The notes under the pieces: model-generated | Databases searched by the model: none | What the model was told of the DNA's origin: nothing | The model's input: only the letters and a program-made list of their open reading frames with translations | Shown here: one piece after another, positions 28,728-36,606 of the stretch | How the letters are laid out: every line of letters starts with the position of its first letter | Numbering within the stretch: position 1 is the stretch's first letter | IMG/VR virus record: IMGVR_UViG_3300021559_000198 | Location: 1 to 37,840 of that record | From: a virus | Length of the DNA: 37,840 nt | Strand: one strand, 5' to 3' | Translations under genes and position numbers: made by a program

Positions 28728-29236
28728 CAGTAATTCTCCCTTTCTGGGAAGCCATGCTCCTTATTGATGGCCTCCATCTTCCCCGGCAACCAACGGACCG
28801 AAGCCCATCGCCTCAAAGCCAGCATCGAGATAATGTAAGACGCGAACATCACCGCGATACTCCAAGCAGGGCCCCAGATGCCGAGGATGAAGAAGGCTAT
28901 CGCGTAGCCGATCATCATCCACATGGAGAGTCGGTCGAGCATGTTTATTTCTTCAAGCCCTAGCGCAACCATCTTCTTCATCTTGGCTTCAAGCCTTTCC
29001 GAGCGACCGAGCTTCATGACCAAAACCTCGCGCGCTGGAATGAGCTCCATCAAAGAAAACTCCATCAGGTTGGTGGCTCCGCCGCCGGGGCCCCCGGCTT
29101 TATAACGGCGGGCGCAGGTGTCGCAAACGAGCCGGGTGGCGATGGCACTTTTGTAGATGCTCGACGCGAGGTTTCCGCAGGGCTTACCGTCGACGGTGGA
29201 TTCACACTGGAACGGGTTGTTCGTCTGGGAGCCCAT
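28727..29236 (-). CDS. Zinc-ribbon two-TM protein, 169 aa
   Basis: ATG 29236 overlaps the upstream stop (TAATG). Cys residues at 11, 20, 38 and 41 (CDTC) form a zinc ribbon, then a Gly-rich linker and a Lys/Met-rich helix (about 72-100), then two TMs (about 104-121 and 124-141). Membrane-linked with a cytosolic metal site; function unknown. It is the only membrane protein of the replication half. Confidence 0.78.
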   Translation of the reverse strand: MGSQTNNPFQCESTVDGKPCGNLASSIYKSAIATRLVCDTCARRYKAGGPGGGATNLMEFSLMELIPAREVLVMKLGRSERLEAKMKKMVALGLEEINMLDRLSMWMMIGYAIAFFILGIWGPAWSIAVMFASYIISMLALRRWASVRWLPGKMEAINKEHGFPERENY

Positions 29237-29532
29237 TATTTTTCCACATTCGGCATATTGGCCCGCTTCTGCTCCTCGATTGACTGAGCCCCGAAGGCCC
29301 AGAGGACGCCTTGGATCCAGCCGAGCCACCGCATCTTCTTCTCGAGCTTCTCTGCCGGAAGATCGATGCCCGCCAACGCCAACGCGTGGCAGTGGCTCAT
29401 CGCCTCACGGCAAGGTCGGACGCCGAAGGGACCTTGCGGAAGGTCCTTCTCCAGACGATGAGGGGGGTAGCCGTCGCGTTGGAGCTTGTCGGCGATTCCG
29501 CGGAGCACTTCGTTTACTTTGGCGTTGTCCAT
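29236..29532 (-). CDS. Hypothetical helical protein, 98 aa
   Basis: A soluble, helix-rich protein (VNEVLRGIADKLQRDG, REAMSHCHALALAGI, EKLEKKMRWLGWIQGVLWAF) with a basic end. No Cys pairs beyond two isolated residues. It lies between the RecD-like helicase and the two-TM protein. No family recognised. Confidence 0.72.
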   Translation of the reverse strand: MDNAKVNEVLRGIADKLQRDGYPPHRLEKDLPQGPFGVRPCREAMSHCHALALAGIDLPAEKLEKKMRWLGWIQGVLWAFGAQSIEEQKRANMPNVEK

Positions 29533-29541
29533 AAAATTACC

Positions 29542-30957
29542 TTAGAGGATGATCGTTAGGCGCCCCGAAGCGCGAGTTACACAAGTGTATGCCCATCTCC
29601 TGAAGTCATCGTCGAAAGGCCTCATCGGCCGGTCGATGTAAACGATCGCATGAGCGAAGGAACTTCCTTGGGCCTTATGCCCGGTAAGGGCGTACCCAAA
29701 ATCCATCAAAAAACCTGCGCCCTTGAATGTTTCTGGCATCCCCCGCTCCTTCAACTCCTCGACGCTTCCGAAGGTCTTCTCGCGGTAAAACTGCGGCGCG
29801 CACATCGTCAACAGCTGCGGCGGTAACCCTTCATCGGGAAACTCCACCGGCGCTTGAATGAGCCAGGGGCGCTTGCCTTCAATTGGGTTATCGCAGGTGG
29901 TGCATTCGCAACTGCACTCCCCAGGCCCCGCGCAACATCCAATCGGCCCTGGGTCTCGCATACAATGGCCGTCAACCGGCCTCGCGTCAGCCGTCAGGAT
30001 CCCACGCATCCCGTTGTAGATCGGCGGCTTGTTCCGAAGAGCGATGACGACCTCACCGGTTTTGGGTGGGCCGGAGAAGCCTAGGGCTTTGCGGGCCATC
30101 CCGTTGAGTTGAACCCGGCTTCGGTTGGTCCAGCAAAGGATGCCGACATCAAGCGGGGAGGGTGGCTCACCTAGAGCATGGGGGAGTAGAGCACGTTCTA
30201 GGCACGGCCCGATGTGGCTCTTCTTCGTGAAGAAGACTCGCCCATCCGACCCGGGATCCGCTAGAGACATATCGAACTGGCCGGTTTCCCGAATGTGATG
30301 CGCCAACCGTATAATCGGGTTGTCCGCCGCTTGACGATGGATCTTCTCCAACCTCAGATCCGGATTCTTCATCAACTCCCCGGAATCCATCACCGGCGGA
30401 AGCTGACCATGGTCGCCGACGGCCATTATGGGAACCCCAAAAACCTTGAGGTCTTCCAACATGCTTGAGCCGACCATGGAGGCCTCATCTATGACGATCA
30501 GATCGTATTGTCGATCCAACCTATCCCGTTTGGCCCAACCGAGGAGCTCCTCGGTTTCGTTGTCGATGACCGGCTTGTAGATCAGCTTGTGGATGGTCCC
30601 TACGAACGAAGGGCCACCTTGAAAGGGAAGGGAGGGGTCAAACAAAGGAAAGATGTCCTTCCGAAGGCCCCGAAGCTTCATCCCATCCGGGGGCCGCATC
30701 TTGTCGGTCATCGCGGCGCCCGCAGCGCGAAGCTTCCGAGCCAAAACAGACGAAGCCCGGCCGGTGAAGGTGACGTATGCAACCAGCAGCGTAGTGTTGG
30801 CTGCGAAAACACCGAGGAGGGTTGTCTTACCCGTTCCCGCCAGCCCGCCCGTTGTGAGGAGTCTTCCGGATCGGTTTTCGACCCAAGCCATCATCGAGTG
30901 GTATACCTCGAGTTGATCAGGACTAAGGTCTGAAACGGTGAGGCGTTTGTCAACCAT
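29542..30957 (-). CDS. RecD/Dda-like SF1B DNA helicase, 471 aa
   Basis: ATP-dependent 5'-3' helicase by motif: Walker A GGLAGTGKTT (37-46), Walker B VIDEASM, GDHGQLPPV (motif III), KIHRQAADNPIIRLA (motif IV region), and C-terminal ALTGHKAQGSSFAHAIVYI and VTRASG (motifs V-VI). It likely unwinds DNA at the viral fork or clears bound proteins. A cysteine-rich insertion, GCCAGPGECSCECTTC, lies between the GDxxQ half and the C-terminal motifs, absent in the families I know. ATG 30957 gives a normal N-terminus; it overlaps the next gene's stop by 8 bases. Confidence 0.92.
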   Translation of the reverse strand: MVDKRLTVSDLSPDQLEVYHSMMAWVENRSGRLLTTGGLAGTGKTTLLGVFAANTTLLVAYVTFTGRASSVLARKLRAAGAAMTDKMRPPDGMKLRGLRKDIFPLFDPSLPFQGGPSFVGTIHKLIYKPVIDNETEELLGWAKRDRLDRQYDLIVIDEASMVGSSMLEDLKVFGVPIMAVGDHGQLPPVMDSGELMKNPDLRLEKIHRQAADNPIIRLAHHIRETGQFDMSLADPGSDGRVFFTKKSHIGPCLERALLPHALGEPPSPLDVGILCWTNRSRVQLNGMARKALGFSGPPKTGEVVIALRNKPPIYNGMRGILTADARPVDGHCMRDPGPIGCCAGPGECSCECTTCDNPIEGKRPWLIQAPVEFPDEGLPPQLLTMCAPQFYREKTFGSVEELKERGMPETFKGAGFLMDFGYALTGHKAQGSSFAHAIVYIDRPMRPFDDDFRRWAYTCVTRASGRLTIIL

Positions 30958-31189
30958 TCGCGGTCTCCGCAAGATGCTCGTCCAACATCGCCCCCGCATC
31001 CTCCCAGTTATCGCACGCATGTTCCGTATTCCAACCGCAAAGGCAAACTATGTGAGGCTGATACCCGAAGCCGCTGTTGGAGTAACAGGCGACCTCGATG
31101 CCGTGCTCTACCGGAGGTTTGGCCGGCTCCTTTTTCGGGATGCGCGTGATCGTAGCGAAGGGCACTCGGAGCTTCTTCTTAGATGCCAT
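30950..31189 (-). CDS. Hypothetical Cys/His protein, 79 aa
   Basis: ATG 31189 is preferred since it overlaps the stop of the new 58-residue gene by a few bases. A Lys-rich start (ASKKKLRVPF) leads to a core with CYSNSGFGYQPHIVCLCGWN and EHACDNW, four Cys and two His as possible ligands for one zinc ion. It sits directly upstream of the helicase gene. No family. Confidence 0.75.
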   Translation of the reverse strand: MASKKKLRVPFATITRIPKKEPAKPPVEHGIEVACYSNSGFGYQPHIVCLCGWNTEHACDNWEDAGAMLDEHLAETANG

Positions 31190-31355
31190 CCTTCTTTCCC
31201 CTCCTTGCCTTGATCTCGTCGTAGATGAACTCACTTGCCTTCGTGAAGAAAGCCGTCGCCGCCGCAATGACAATTGCTTCAACGACTCGCGCGCGCCCGT
31301 CAGGCGGGCAGGGGCAGTAGTCGGGCGGATCGTCGGTGGTGCGCCAAGGGACCAT
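31179..31355 (-). CDS. Hypothetical short helical protein, 58 aa
   Basis: Starts at ATG 31355 and ends at TAA 31181-31179. N-terminal PPDYCPCPPDG, then an amphipathic or weak TM helix (VVEAIVIAAATAFFTKASEF) and a basic end (KARRGKKDG). AAGGAGGGGAAAGAAGG lies within its 3' end as the ribosome-binding site for the next gene. Function unknown. Confidence 0.65.
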   Translation of the reverse strand: MVPWRTTDDPPDYCPCPPDGRARVVEAIVIAAATAFFTKASEFIYDEIKARRGKKDGI

Positions 31356-31411
31356 GAGTTAGCCTCCGATTCTGCTCCGGTCGAGTTCCAAACGCACGTC
31401 TCTAACGGGTC

Positions 31412-31747
31412 TCACTCGCGGTCCTTAGGGTTTCCCCGCGTCACGTACGCTTTCTTGTCGACCCCTTCGACGAGGGCCCTAAGCGCCCCCATCATCATCT
31501 TCTCCCGCTCACCCTGCCCGGCCGCTAAGAACTTCTGTCGCTTCTCGAGTGACCAAGCCAGACGAGGCTTACAGCAAGAGAAATCGGGGCAGCACTCATG
31601 GTTCTCATTAGGGCAAACTGAGTCACCGATGGCCCAACGCTGAAGCTGCTCCTCGGGCGAGAGGGCACCGGCCGGTTTCCAAGTCATCAAACATCGCATG
31701 TCGGAGCATTTCCGGTCAGCGACAGAGTGGCGGGGGCAACCTTTCAT
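31412..31747 (-). CDS. Cys-rich phage protein with CPDFSCC motif, 111 aa
   Basis: ATG 31747 overlaps the HNH stop (ATGA). The N-terminal half has CPRHSVADRKCSDMRC and then HECCPDFSCC, a Cys-rich motif I associate with a conserved phage protein of unknown function; the second half is helical and basic. It probably binds metal. Beside it, 31356-31411 is a short gap without a gene. Confidence 0.75.
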   Translation of the reverse strand: MKGCPRHSVADRKCSDMRCLMTWKPAGALSPEEQLQRWAIGDSVCPNENHECCPDFSCCKPRLAWSLEKRQKFLAAGQGEREKMMMGALRALVEGVDKKAYVTRGNPKDRE

Positions 31748-32379
31748 CTTTCCTCCAAAGCCGACTGCTCCCCGAGCCTCGGGAAGTTGAGCCGGGCAAA
31801 TTCGCCAAAGTGGCGACGGGCGGCCTCGTCGTAAGCGTAGGCAGCCTCCTCCTCGGTCTTGAAGCAGCGGCTTGCAATCCGACGGTTGTCCTCCGAGATC
31901 TGCATGAGCCACCGATCACGTCGCGTGACGAAACAAACGCCCTTGTACCGTGATGAACGACCCGCCTCCTTACGCTTGTTCATGAGGTTTTGCGAACGCG
32001 TAGCGGGCCGAAGATTCGCGCGACGGCAATCAGCGCGGTCGTTGTTGATGTGATCGACATCACCTTCCGTGATCCCGAGGATGACGCGGTGGAGCCAAAT
32101 GACCCGTTGGCCGTCGAACCGAACGACGTAGCCCCACTTCGACTTGTACCAGAACTCAGCGTTGAGCTCCTCGAAGCGGTCAGCGTCGACGAGTGCGAAG
32201 CCGCCACCGCCTAGCGGTATCCAACGAGCTCCCCGAGGCGCCTTAGGCGCAACTACGTCTCGACGCGCCTTGCACTTCAGAACGTGGTGGAATTTGCAAG
32301 CGCATCCTGGTGAACAGAATCGCTTTTGCCGAGCCCCGAGGAGCGGGCCCTTGCAGTTTTCGCATTTACCCGAAGTCAC
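31744..32379 (-). CDS. HNH-AP2 endonuclease, 211 aa
   Basis: Three domains: an N-terminal zinc ribbon (CENC at 6-9, then C22 and C26), an HNH core (His97 in WLHRVILG; DHINNDRADCRRANLR at 109-124) and a C-terminal AP2/ERF-like DNA-binding domain (about 144-199; SRYKGVCFVTRRDRWLMQI, EAAYAYDEAARRHFG). HNH-AP2 enzymes are typical homing endonucleases of phages. It overlaps the 5' portion of the polymerase reading context by 14 bases and follows that gene, so it may be an intruding mobile gene. Its 3' stop couples to the Cys-rich gene. Confidence 0.92.
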   Translation of the reverse strand: MTSGKCENCKGPLLGARQKRFCSPGCACKFHHVLKCKARRDVVAPKAPRGARWIPLGGGGFALVDADRFEELNAEFWYKSKWGYVVRFDGQRVIWLHRVILGITEGDVDHINNDRADCRRANLRPATRSQNLMNKRKEAGRSSRYKGVCFVTRRDRWLMQISEDNRRIASRCFKTEEEAAYAYDEAARRHFGEFARLNFPRLGEQSALEER

Positions 32380-34969
32380 TTAGTCGCCTCCCAGTTTTCG
32401 CCTCGATAGGCTGCATAAACTCGATCCCGTTGTCTGGCACCCGGATCTTTTCGGACCAGACATCCTTGATGATCGCCATCTGCTTGTCGACCAAATTCTC
32501 AGGGGTCTCGTAGATCGCCGAGTCATACTGGTACATGACTTGCCTAATGCGCCTCGACATCCGATCGTCGATGACCCCCAGGCGGTAATTCATGATGTCG
32601 GCGACCCCGGCGGAAATCGGGAAGGCGCTCACCTCAGTCGGCTTCGGGTGGAAGCCAAGCCAACGCTTCCGACCTAGGAAGGCGGTCCGCAGGTACCCTT
32701 GACGTTGGCATAGAGCTACGTTCTCGTCGACGTATTGGAAGTAGCGCCAGTAGGTCGAATGGATCGCATCGATGGCGTCTTGACAAACGTCGATCTCAAC
32801 ATCGAAGCCGTTCTCTAGGAGCGTCTTGAAGAGCTTCTCTGCCTCACCGAGGTAAGAGATACAGAAGCCGCACTTCTTCGCGAGGTCGCGGAACCGGAAG
32901 CCAGCTCCTTTCGGGTCCTTCAGGTCCTCTAGGGCTCCAGGCACCGCCCGGAAGAGGAGGCGCGCGTTTCCGGTATGGATGTCGGTCTCGCAAGCTTGGA
33001 TGAAGGCTTCATCCCCTGAAAGATTAGCGGCGAACCTCATCTCACATTGGCTTAGGTCAAAGTAGATGAAGACGTGACCGGGCGAGGCAATGTAGATGTC
33101 CCTGAGTTGGTCCTCAGGCTGAGGGTCCTTGCGCTTCTTCGGCTTGCAAGTCTCCTTGTGGACCATCCCGTCGATGAGCTGTAGGCCGCACCCAGGGCAC
33201 CGCTGCATCTTGGTGATGTTGAGGATGTTTGGGTTGCGTGTTGCGGCTCTTCCAGTCTCGGTCCCATAGCTCCGCCAGTGGGGGTGGACTCTTCCATCGG
33301 CCCCGATCTTGACGTTGTCAAGGTACTCACTTCTAGAGTCATTCGCGGCCCGCCAGCGGATGATGAGGTCCGCAAGCTTCGCGGCTCGATTGTGACCTCC
33401 CTTCAAGGCCTCGAGAACGACCGCGTTAGCGGCCGGAAGCCCCGTCGGGGTGAGGGGCGCCAAATAGGTGGGGGCCTTCAACTGCTGGAAGAGCGCCCTC
33501 CGGATGTCATTCGGCTTCGACGGCGAGAAGTTGCGGCGCCCGAGGAGCTCCCTCATCTCCCCCAACAAAGCAGCGGATCGGAATCGAAGCTTCTTGGAAA
33601 GGGCTTTCTTCCGCTCGACATCAACTAGGATCCCGTTGATCTGGAGCTTTTGGCAAAGCAAAGCGTGCCGCTTGTCATGCTCGTAAACCTTTCGCTCCGC
33701 GTTCAGATCCGATTGCATCCGGATCCAAGCGAGGCTCCCTAGAACGACATCGGCGCGGTTATATTTGGCGAGGTCTTCCTTCTTGACTCCGAAGCCAGCA
33801 ACCCCCTTTTCCTCGGAGCCTTGCTTGAAGCGGGTCTTCCACGCAGAAGTGTCGGTGTAGATCGAAGCGACGTGAGCCAATGACTTGGGCTTGTCGGAGG
33901 CGAAGGCATAATGGGCGAGGAGGGTATCCTCATACCGAGGGTAGCGAATCCCCAAGCGGCCAAGGGCGATGGAATCGAAGGCGGGCCCATTATGAGTCAA
34001 CGCGGTCCTTGATCGAAGGGCTTCTCGGAGAACCGGGATCAACCGCTTGTGCCAAGGGTCGAGGATTACCACCGCGCTCCGGGGGATCTTCTTGATCTTG
34101 CCCTTCTCCCACCGCTCGATGGCTCCGACGTCAGCAACCCCGATGCAGGTCATCCCGACGCTCATCGGGTCGTTACCGTCGGTCTCGATGTCGACGTTGA
34201 CGAGGGGGCCCATCTTGCCGAGGAGCTTCTTGGCTAGCTCGGGGTTGTCGGTCTGAACGAAGGTCCCTTCATCTTCAAGCTGAAAGGGGGCCCGGCTCCA
34301 GCGAACCGCCCGGTCGATGTCGATCCGGAGAACCGGCAACCAAGAGTCAGCCCCCCGAAGGATGAAAGCCGGATGAACGCTAGGGATAACAACCCTCCCG
34401 GAGTAAACCTGTCGGCTACTGATGATGGCTAAGGAATCCTCGGCGCTCTCCAGTTGCTTTTTGACTTTCTCGGTTGGCTCCTTCAGCCGGAGCTTCTCAA
34501 CCTTTCGGGTGGCGTTGGAGACCTGGCCGGGTTTGATCTCCGAGGCATGCCAAATAAACCCTCTGGATTTCATCACCCCGGTCTTGCCCAACACCGATCG
34601 GGTGGCTTCAGCGCCGAGGGCCAAGATGGGGATGGCCTTGTCGATCGAGGCCAGCTCATTGGCCAACCGGGGGGCGCAACAAGCAACGGCCCGCTTCATC
34701 TCTTGGTCGGAGTCGTTTCGGCAGAGCGCCGCGTTGGTTACCCAAGCGTCGGCGCGGTCGAAGCCAGCTTCCTCAAGGCAGCGATCGAGCATCTTCCCGC
34801 TGGGGCCAAAGAATGGAATGCCGGATCGCTCTTCTAGTCTACCCGGGTTCATTCCCACAATCACGAGCTTGACCTTGCCGGAAGCCGGAGCTTGGGGAGG
34901 AACCGGTTGCTTCTGATTTAGGGGGCACCTAGAACATTGCGCGCCTAGGGCTTCGGGGTCGAAGGTCAT
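32366..34969 (-). CDS. UDG-DNA polymerase I fusion, 867 aa
   Basis: Residues 1-230 are a family-4/5-type uracil-DNA glycosylase: C12-x2-C15 and a later Cys pair (CC in AVACCAPRL) for an Fe-S cluster, VGMNPGRLEE, FFGPSGKMLDRCLEEAGF and SVHPAF. Next is a 3'-5' exonuclease domain (VDIETD, THNGPAFDS, YNRAD), all catalytic acids present. The polymerase domain has motif A DLSQCEMR (D638), motif B RDLAKKCGFCISYLG (R694, K698, F702, Y706) and motif C QYDS (D816), where the usual VHDE is YDS. A zinc-finger-like CPGC...H...C insert lies before motif A (C591, C594, H604, C608). SPO1 polymerase has a similar UDG-like N-terminus. It is the replicative enzyme of the element. Confidence 0.95.
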   Translation of the reverse strand: MTFDPEALGAQCSRCPLNQKQPVPPQAPASGKVKLVIVGMNPGRLEERSGIPFFGPSGKMLDRCLEEAGFDRADAWVTNAALCRNDSDQEMKRAVACCAPRLANELASIDKAIPILALGAEATRSVLGKTGVMKSRGFIWHASEIKPGQVSNATRKVEKLRLKEPTEKVKKQLESAEDSLAIISSRQVYSGRVVIPSVHPAFILRGADSWLPVLRIDIDRAVRWSRAPFQLEDEGTFVQTDNPELAKKLLGKMGPLVNVDIETDGNDPMSVGMTCIGVADVGAIERWEKGKIKKIPRSAVVILDPWHKRLIPVLREALRSRTALTHNGPAFDSIALGRLGIRYPRYEDTLLAHYAFASDKPKSLAHVASIYTDTSAWKTRFKQGSEEKGVAGFGVKKEDLAKYNRADVVLGSLAWIRMQSDLNAERKVYEHDKRHALLCQKLQINGILVDVERKKALSKKLRFRSAALLGEMRELLGRRNFSPSKPNDIRRALFQQLKAPTYLAPLTPTGLPAANAVVLEALKGGHNRAAKLADLIIRWRAANDSRSEYLDNVKIGADGRVHPHWRSYGTETGRAATRNPNILNITKMQRCPGCGLQLIDGMVHKETCKPKKRKDPQPEDQLRDIYIASPGHVFIYFDLSQCEMRFAANLSGDEAFIQACETDIHTGNARLLFRAVPGALEDLKDPKGAGFRFRDLAKKCGFCISYLGEAEKLFKTLLENGFDVEIDVCQDAIDAIHSTYWRYFQYVDENVALCQRQGYLRTAFLGRKRWLGFHPKPTEVSAFPISAGVADIMNYRLGVIDDRMSRRIRQVMYQYDSAIYETPENLVDKQMAIIKDVWSEKIRVPDNGIEFMQPIEAKTGRRLSDFG

Positions 34970-35280
34970 GGCTCAAACGGGGCGTCGATGGTATCGGGGT
35001 GCTCGGGCCGATGCGCATACAGAAGAGCGCCGCAACTGCAAAAGCACGGCTCACTCACACGCTCATGCCCGCCATGCTCCCGACGCCAATTGACCGACCA
35101 CGATTTACAAATGAGGCAGTTATGCCCATGCTCATAGCTAAAAATAGAGCCGGTAGGCATCCCCCATCTTTTGTTGTCGAACCGATTTTGGGCCCTCAAC
35201 AGCAACCGAAACTTCACCTCGGCGGTCGCGATGTCGAGGGGGGCCGCGGAAGCTAGACAGGGGTAGTCACGGGGCTTCAT
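34966..35280 (-). CDS. Zinc-binding-like protein, 104 aa
   Basis: ATG 35280 overlaps the upstream stop (ATGA). After KPRDYPCLASAAPLD and a helix with FRLLLRAQNRFDN come EHGHNCLICKSWSVNW and ERVSEPCFCSCGALLY, two Cys clusters that would form one zinc ribbon. Ends acidic/Pro-rich. It is just upstream of the polymerase, coupled by ATGA. No family. Confidence 0.78.
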   Translation of the reverse strand: MKPRDYPCLASAAPLDIATAEVKFRLLLRAQNRFDNKRWGMPTGSIFSYEHGHNCLICKSWSVNWRREHGGHERVSEPCFCSCGALLYAHRPEHPDTIDAPFEP

Positions 35281-35633
35281 CGCTTTTGCTCCCTCCGCCG
35301 AGCGACATCGCACCGGATAGGCGCGCAAATGGGGCAAGCGTTCGGGTTGTCTGGCGTATGCCTTCGTCGAGGGTGGAGGCTGGGCGACGTTTTACGTAGG
35401 TATTTCTCTACATACCGTTTCGCGTTCTCAACCGTCTTGAATCGAAGCGTTCCGGTGTAATCCCCATGGCGGCGCAAGAAGGGCTTGTCTCGAAACCGAA
35501 CCTCCCACGGTAGGCGCCACCCAGGTTCGCTTTTGATACACCAGTCGCCGAACGTGGCCCCACCATCCACCGCCGCCTTCCAATTGAGTCGATAGTTGCG
35601 CCCCCCTTTGCCGCTATTTCCTCCGGGCTTCAT
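35277..35633 (-). CDS. Basic hypothetical protein, 118 aa
   Basis: ATG 35633 overlaps the upstream stop (ATGA). Middle region WEVRFRDKPFLRRHGDYTGT followed by FKTVENAKRYVEKYL looks like a small RNP/strand-helix fold; the C-terminal part is Arg/His-rich (RRRHTPDNPNACPICAPIRC) with a CPIC pair. Might contact nucleic acid. No family recognised. Confidence 0.75.
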   Translation of the reverse strand: MKPGGNSGKGGRNYRLNWKAAVDGGATFGDWCIKSEPGWRLPWEVRFRDKPFLRRHGDYTGTLRFKTVENAKRYVEKYLRKTSPSLHPRRRHTPDNPNACPICAPIRCDVARRREQKR

Positions 35634-35845
35634 AGGAGCTTGCTGCACCTCCGGCACCAGGGCCTACCATAGTGCTTCGCAAAAACGGGCGGCCCGTAGG
35701 ATACGCATTGATCCCCTTCTGGGTGGGGGCATTCCGCTTGGCTCTTGTCGACGGCCGCCGCGGCTCGCTTGAAGGCCTCCGACGTTGAGCCTTTCTTGCG
35801 CTCGACTTCGCAGGCTCGAATCAATGAGGCGTTGGCGTAGCCCAT
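35630..35845 (-). CDS. Zinc-ribbon mini-protein, 71 aa
   Basis: Helix (ANASLIRACEVERKKG ... FKRAAAAVDKSQ), then ECPHPEGDQC and WCRRC, giving a C-x2-H...C...C-x2-C metal site. The start directly follows the HD gene's stop (TAAATG). Unknown function; one of the repeated small Cys proteins. Confidence 0.72.
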   Translation of the reverse strand: MGYANASLIRACEVERKKGSTSEAFKRAAAAVDKSQAECPHPEGDQCVSYGPPVFAKHYGRPWCRRCSKLL

Positions 35846-36448
35846 TTACCTGATCCCCAGCGCAGCCGCCATCCCCAAGAAATTCTCCCGCGCCTCCGTC
35901 GGGCTCCACGGAACGATCCGTGCCATCCACGGGGTTGGCAGAGGAGCCCATGGGGCCGGTTCTGCAACAAGTAGATCCCGCTTTTCGGTCGCGAGCGCCT
36001 TGTTATCCTGGTGATGAACTTCCGGATCGAGCGAGCAAAGCTCCACCCCGAAGCGGTCTCCGATTGTCGCCGCGAGCCGCGCTTCTACGACGTCGTAGTT
36101 GATGAGGTACCGCTTCAGAGGTCTTGGGACATCGACGATATAGGCCTCCGCGGCATCATGAAGGAGCGCTTGCTTCCGAAGCTTCGCGGGGGAGTTCATA
36201 GCCACCAAGACGCAATGTTGCGCCGTGGGATAGAAGGGCCAAACGTGACCACCGAAGCGGCAAAGGTTGCTGAGCGCTACGGCGATGTCGATGAGGTGGA
36301 CCTCCCTAGGGCGAGGATCGAGCGGGAAAAATTGGACCCCCGTGAAAGTTTGACACCAGTCACCGCGGCGTGGCTCATTGATACGGGTGGAGCTGGTTTC
36401 TTCCATCGGGAAGGAAACCCTCTTGCGGTTGACGAGGGGGAAGGTCAT
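35846..36448 (-). CDS. HD-domain hydrolase, YfbR-like 5'-nucleotidase type, 200 aa
   Basis: The pattern of phage HD hydrolases of the YfbR group: WCQTFTGVQFFPLDPRP, DIAVALSNLCRFGGH (His68), FYPTAQHCVLV (His78), QALLHDAAEAY (His97-Asp98) and later ATEKRDLL. These enzymes remove phosphate from deoxynucleoside monophosphates, shaping the dNTP pool. With ThyX it could supply or drain dUMP/dCMP-type nucleotides. ATG 36448 overlaps the upstream stop (ATGA). The family assignment is confident; the substrate is inferred. Confidence 0.88.
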   Translation of the reverse strand: MTFPLVNRKRVSFPMEETSSTRINEPRRGDWCQTFTGVQFFPLDPRPREVHLIDIAVALSNLCRFGGHVWPFYPTAQHCVLVAMNSPAKLRKQALLHDAAEAYIVDVPRPLKRYLINYDVVEARLAATIGDRFGVELCSLDPEVHHQDNKALATEKRDLLVAEPAPWAPLPTPWMARIVPWSPTEARENFLGMAAALGIR

Positions 36449-36606
36449 TTTTCTTCTTCCTCTTCAGCCGCCGCCACCTCGTCGAGGACTTCCCAGGCGT
36501 CGCCCATGAAGAGGTAAACCTCCCCTTTCTCATCAAGGGCGTAGACACTATCGCCGGTGGCGGGATCGTGGGTGACGGCAATCTGACAAAACTTCGGATG
36601 AGTCAC
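36445..36606 (-). CDS. Small acidic protein, 53 aa
   Basis: GTG 36606 overlaps the KGG stop (GTGA), and the stop overlaps the HD start (ATGA). The peptide is THPKFCQIAVTHDPATGDSV, then YALDEKGEVYLFM, then a long acidic tail ending EEEEEK. The core reads like a small WW/beta-hairpin repeat ('YALDEKG..YLF..DAWEVL'). Function unknown. Confidence 0.75.
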   Translation of the reverse strand: MTHPKFCQIAVTHDPATGDSVYALDEKGEVYLFMGDAWEVLDEVAAAEEEEEK

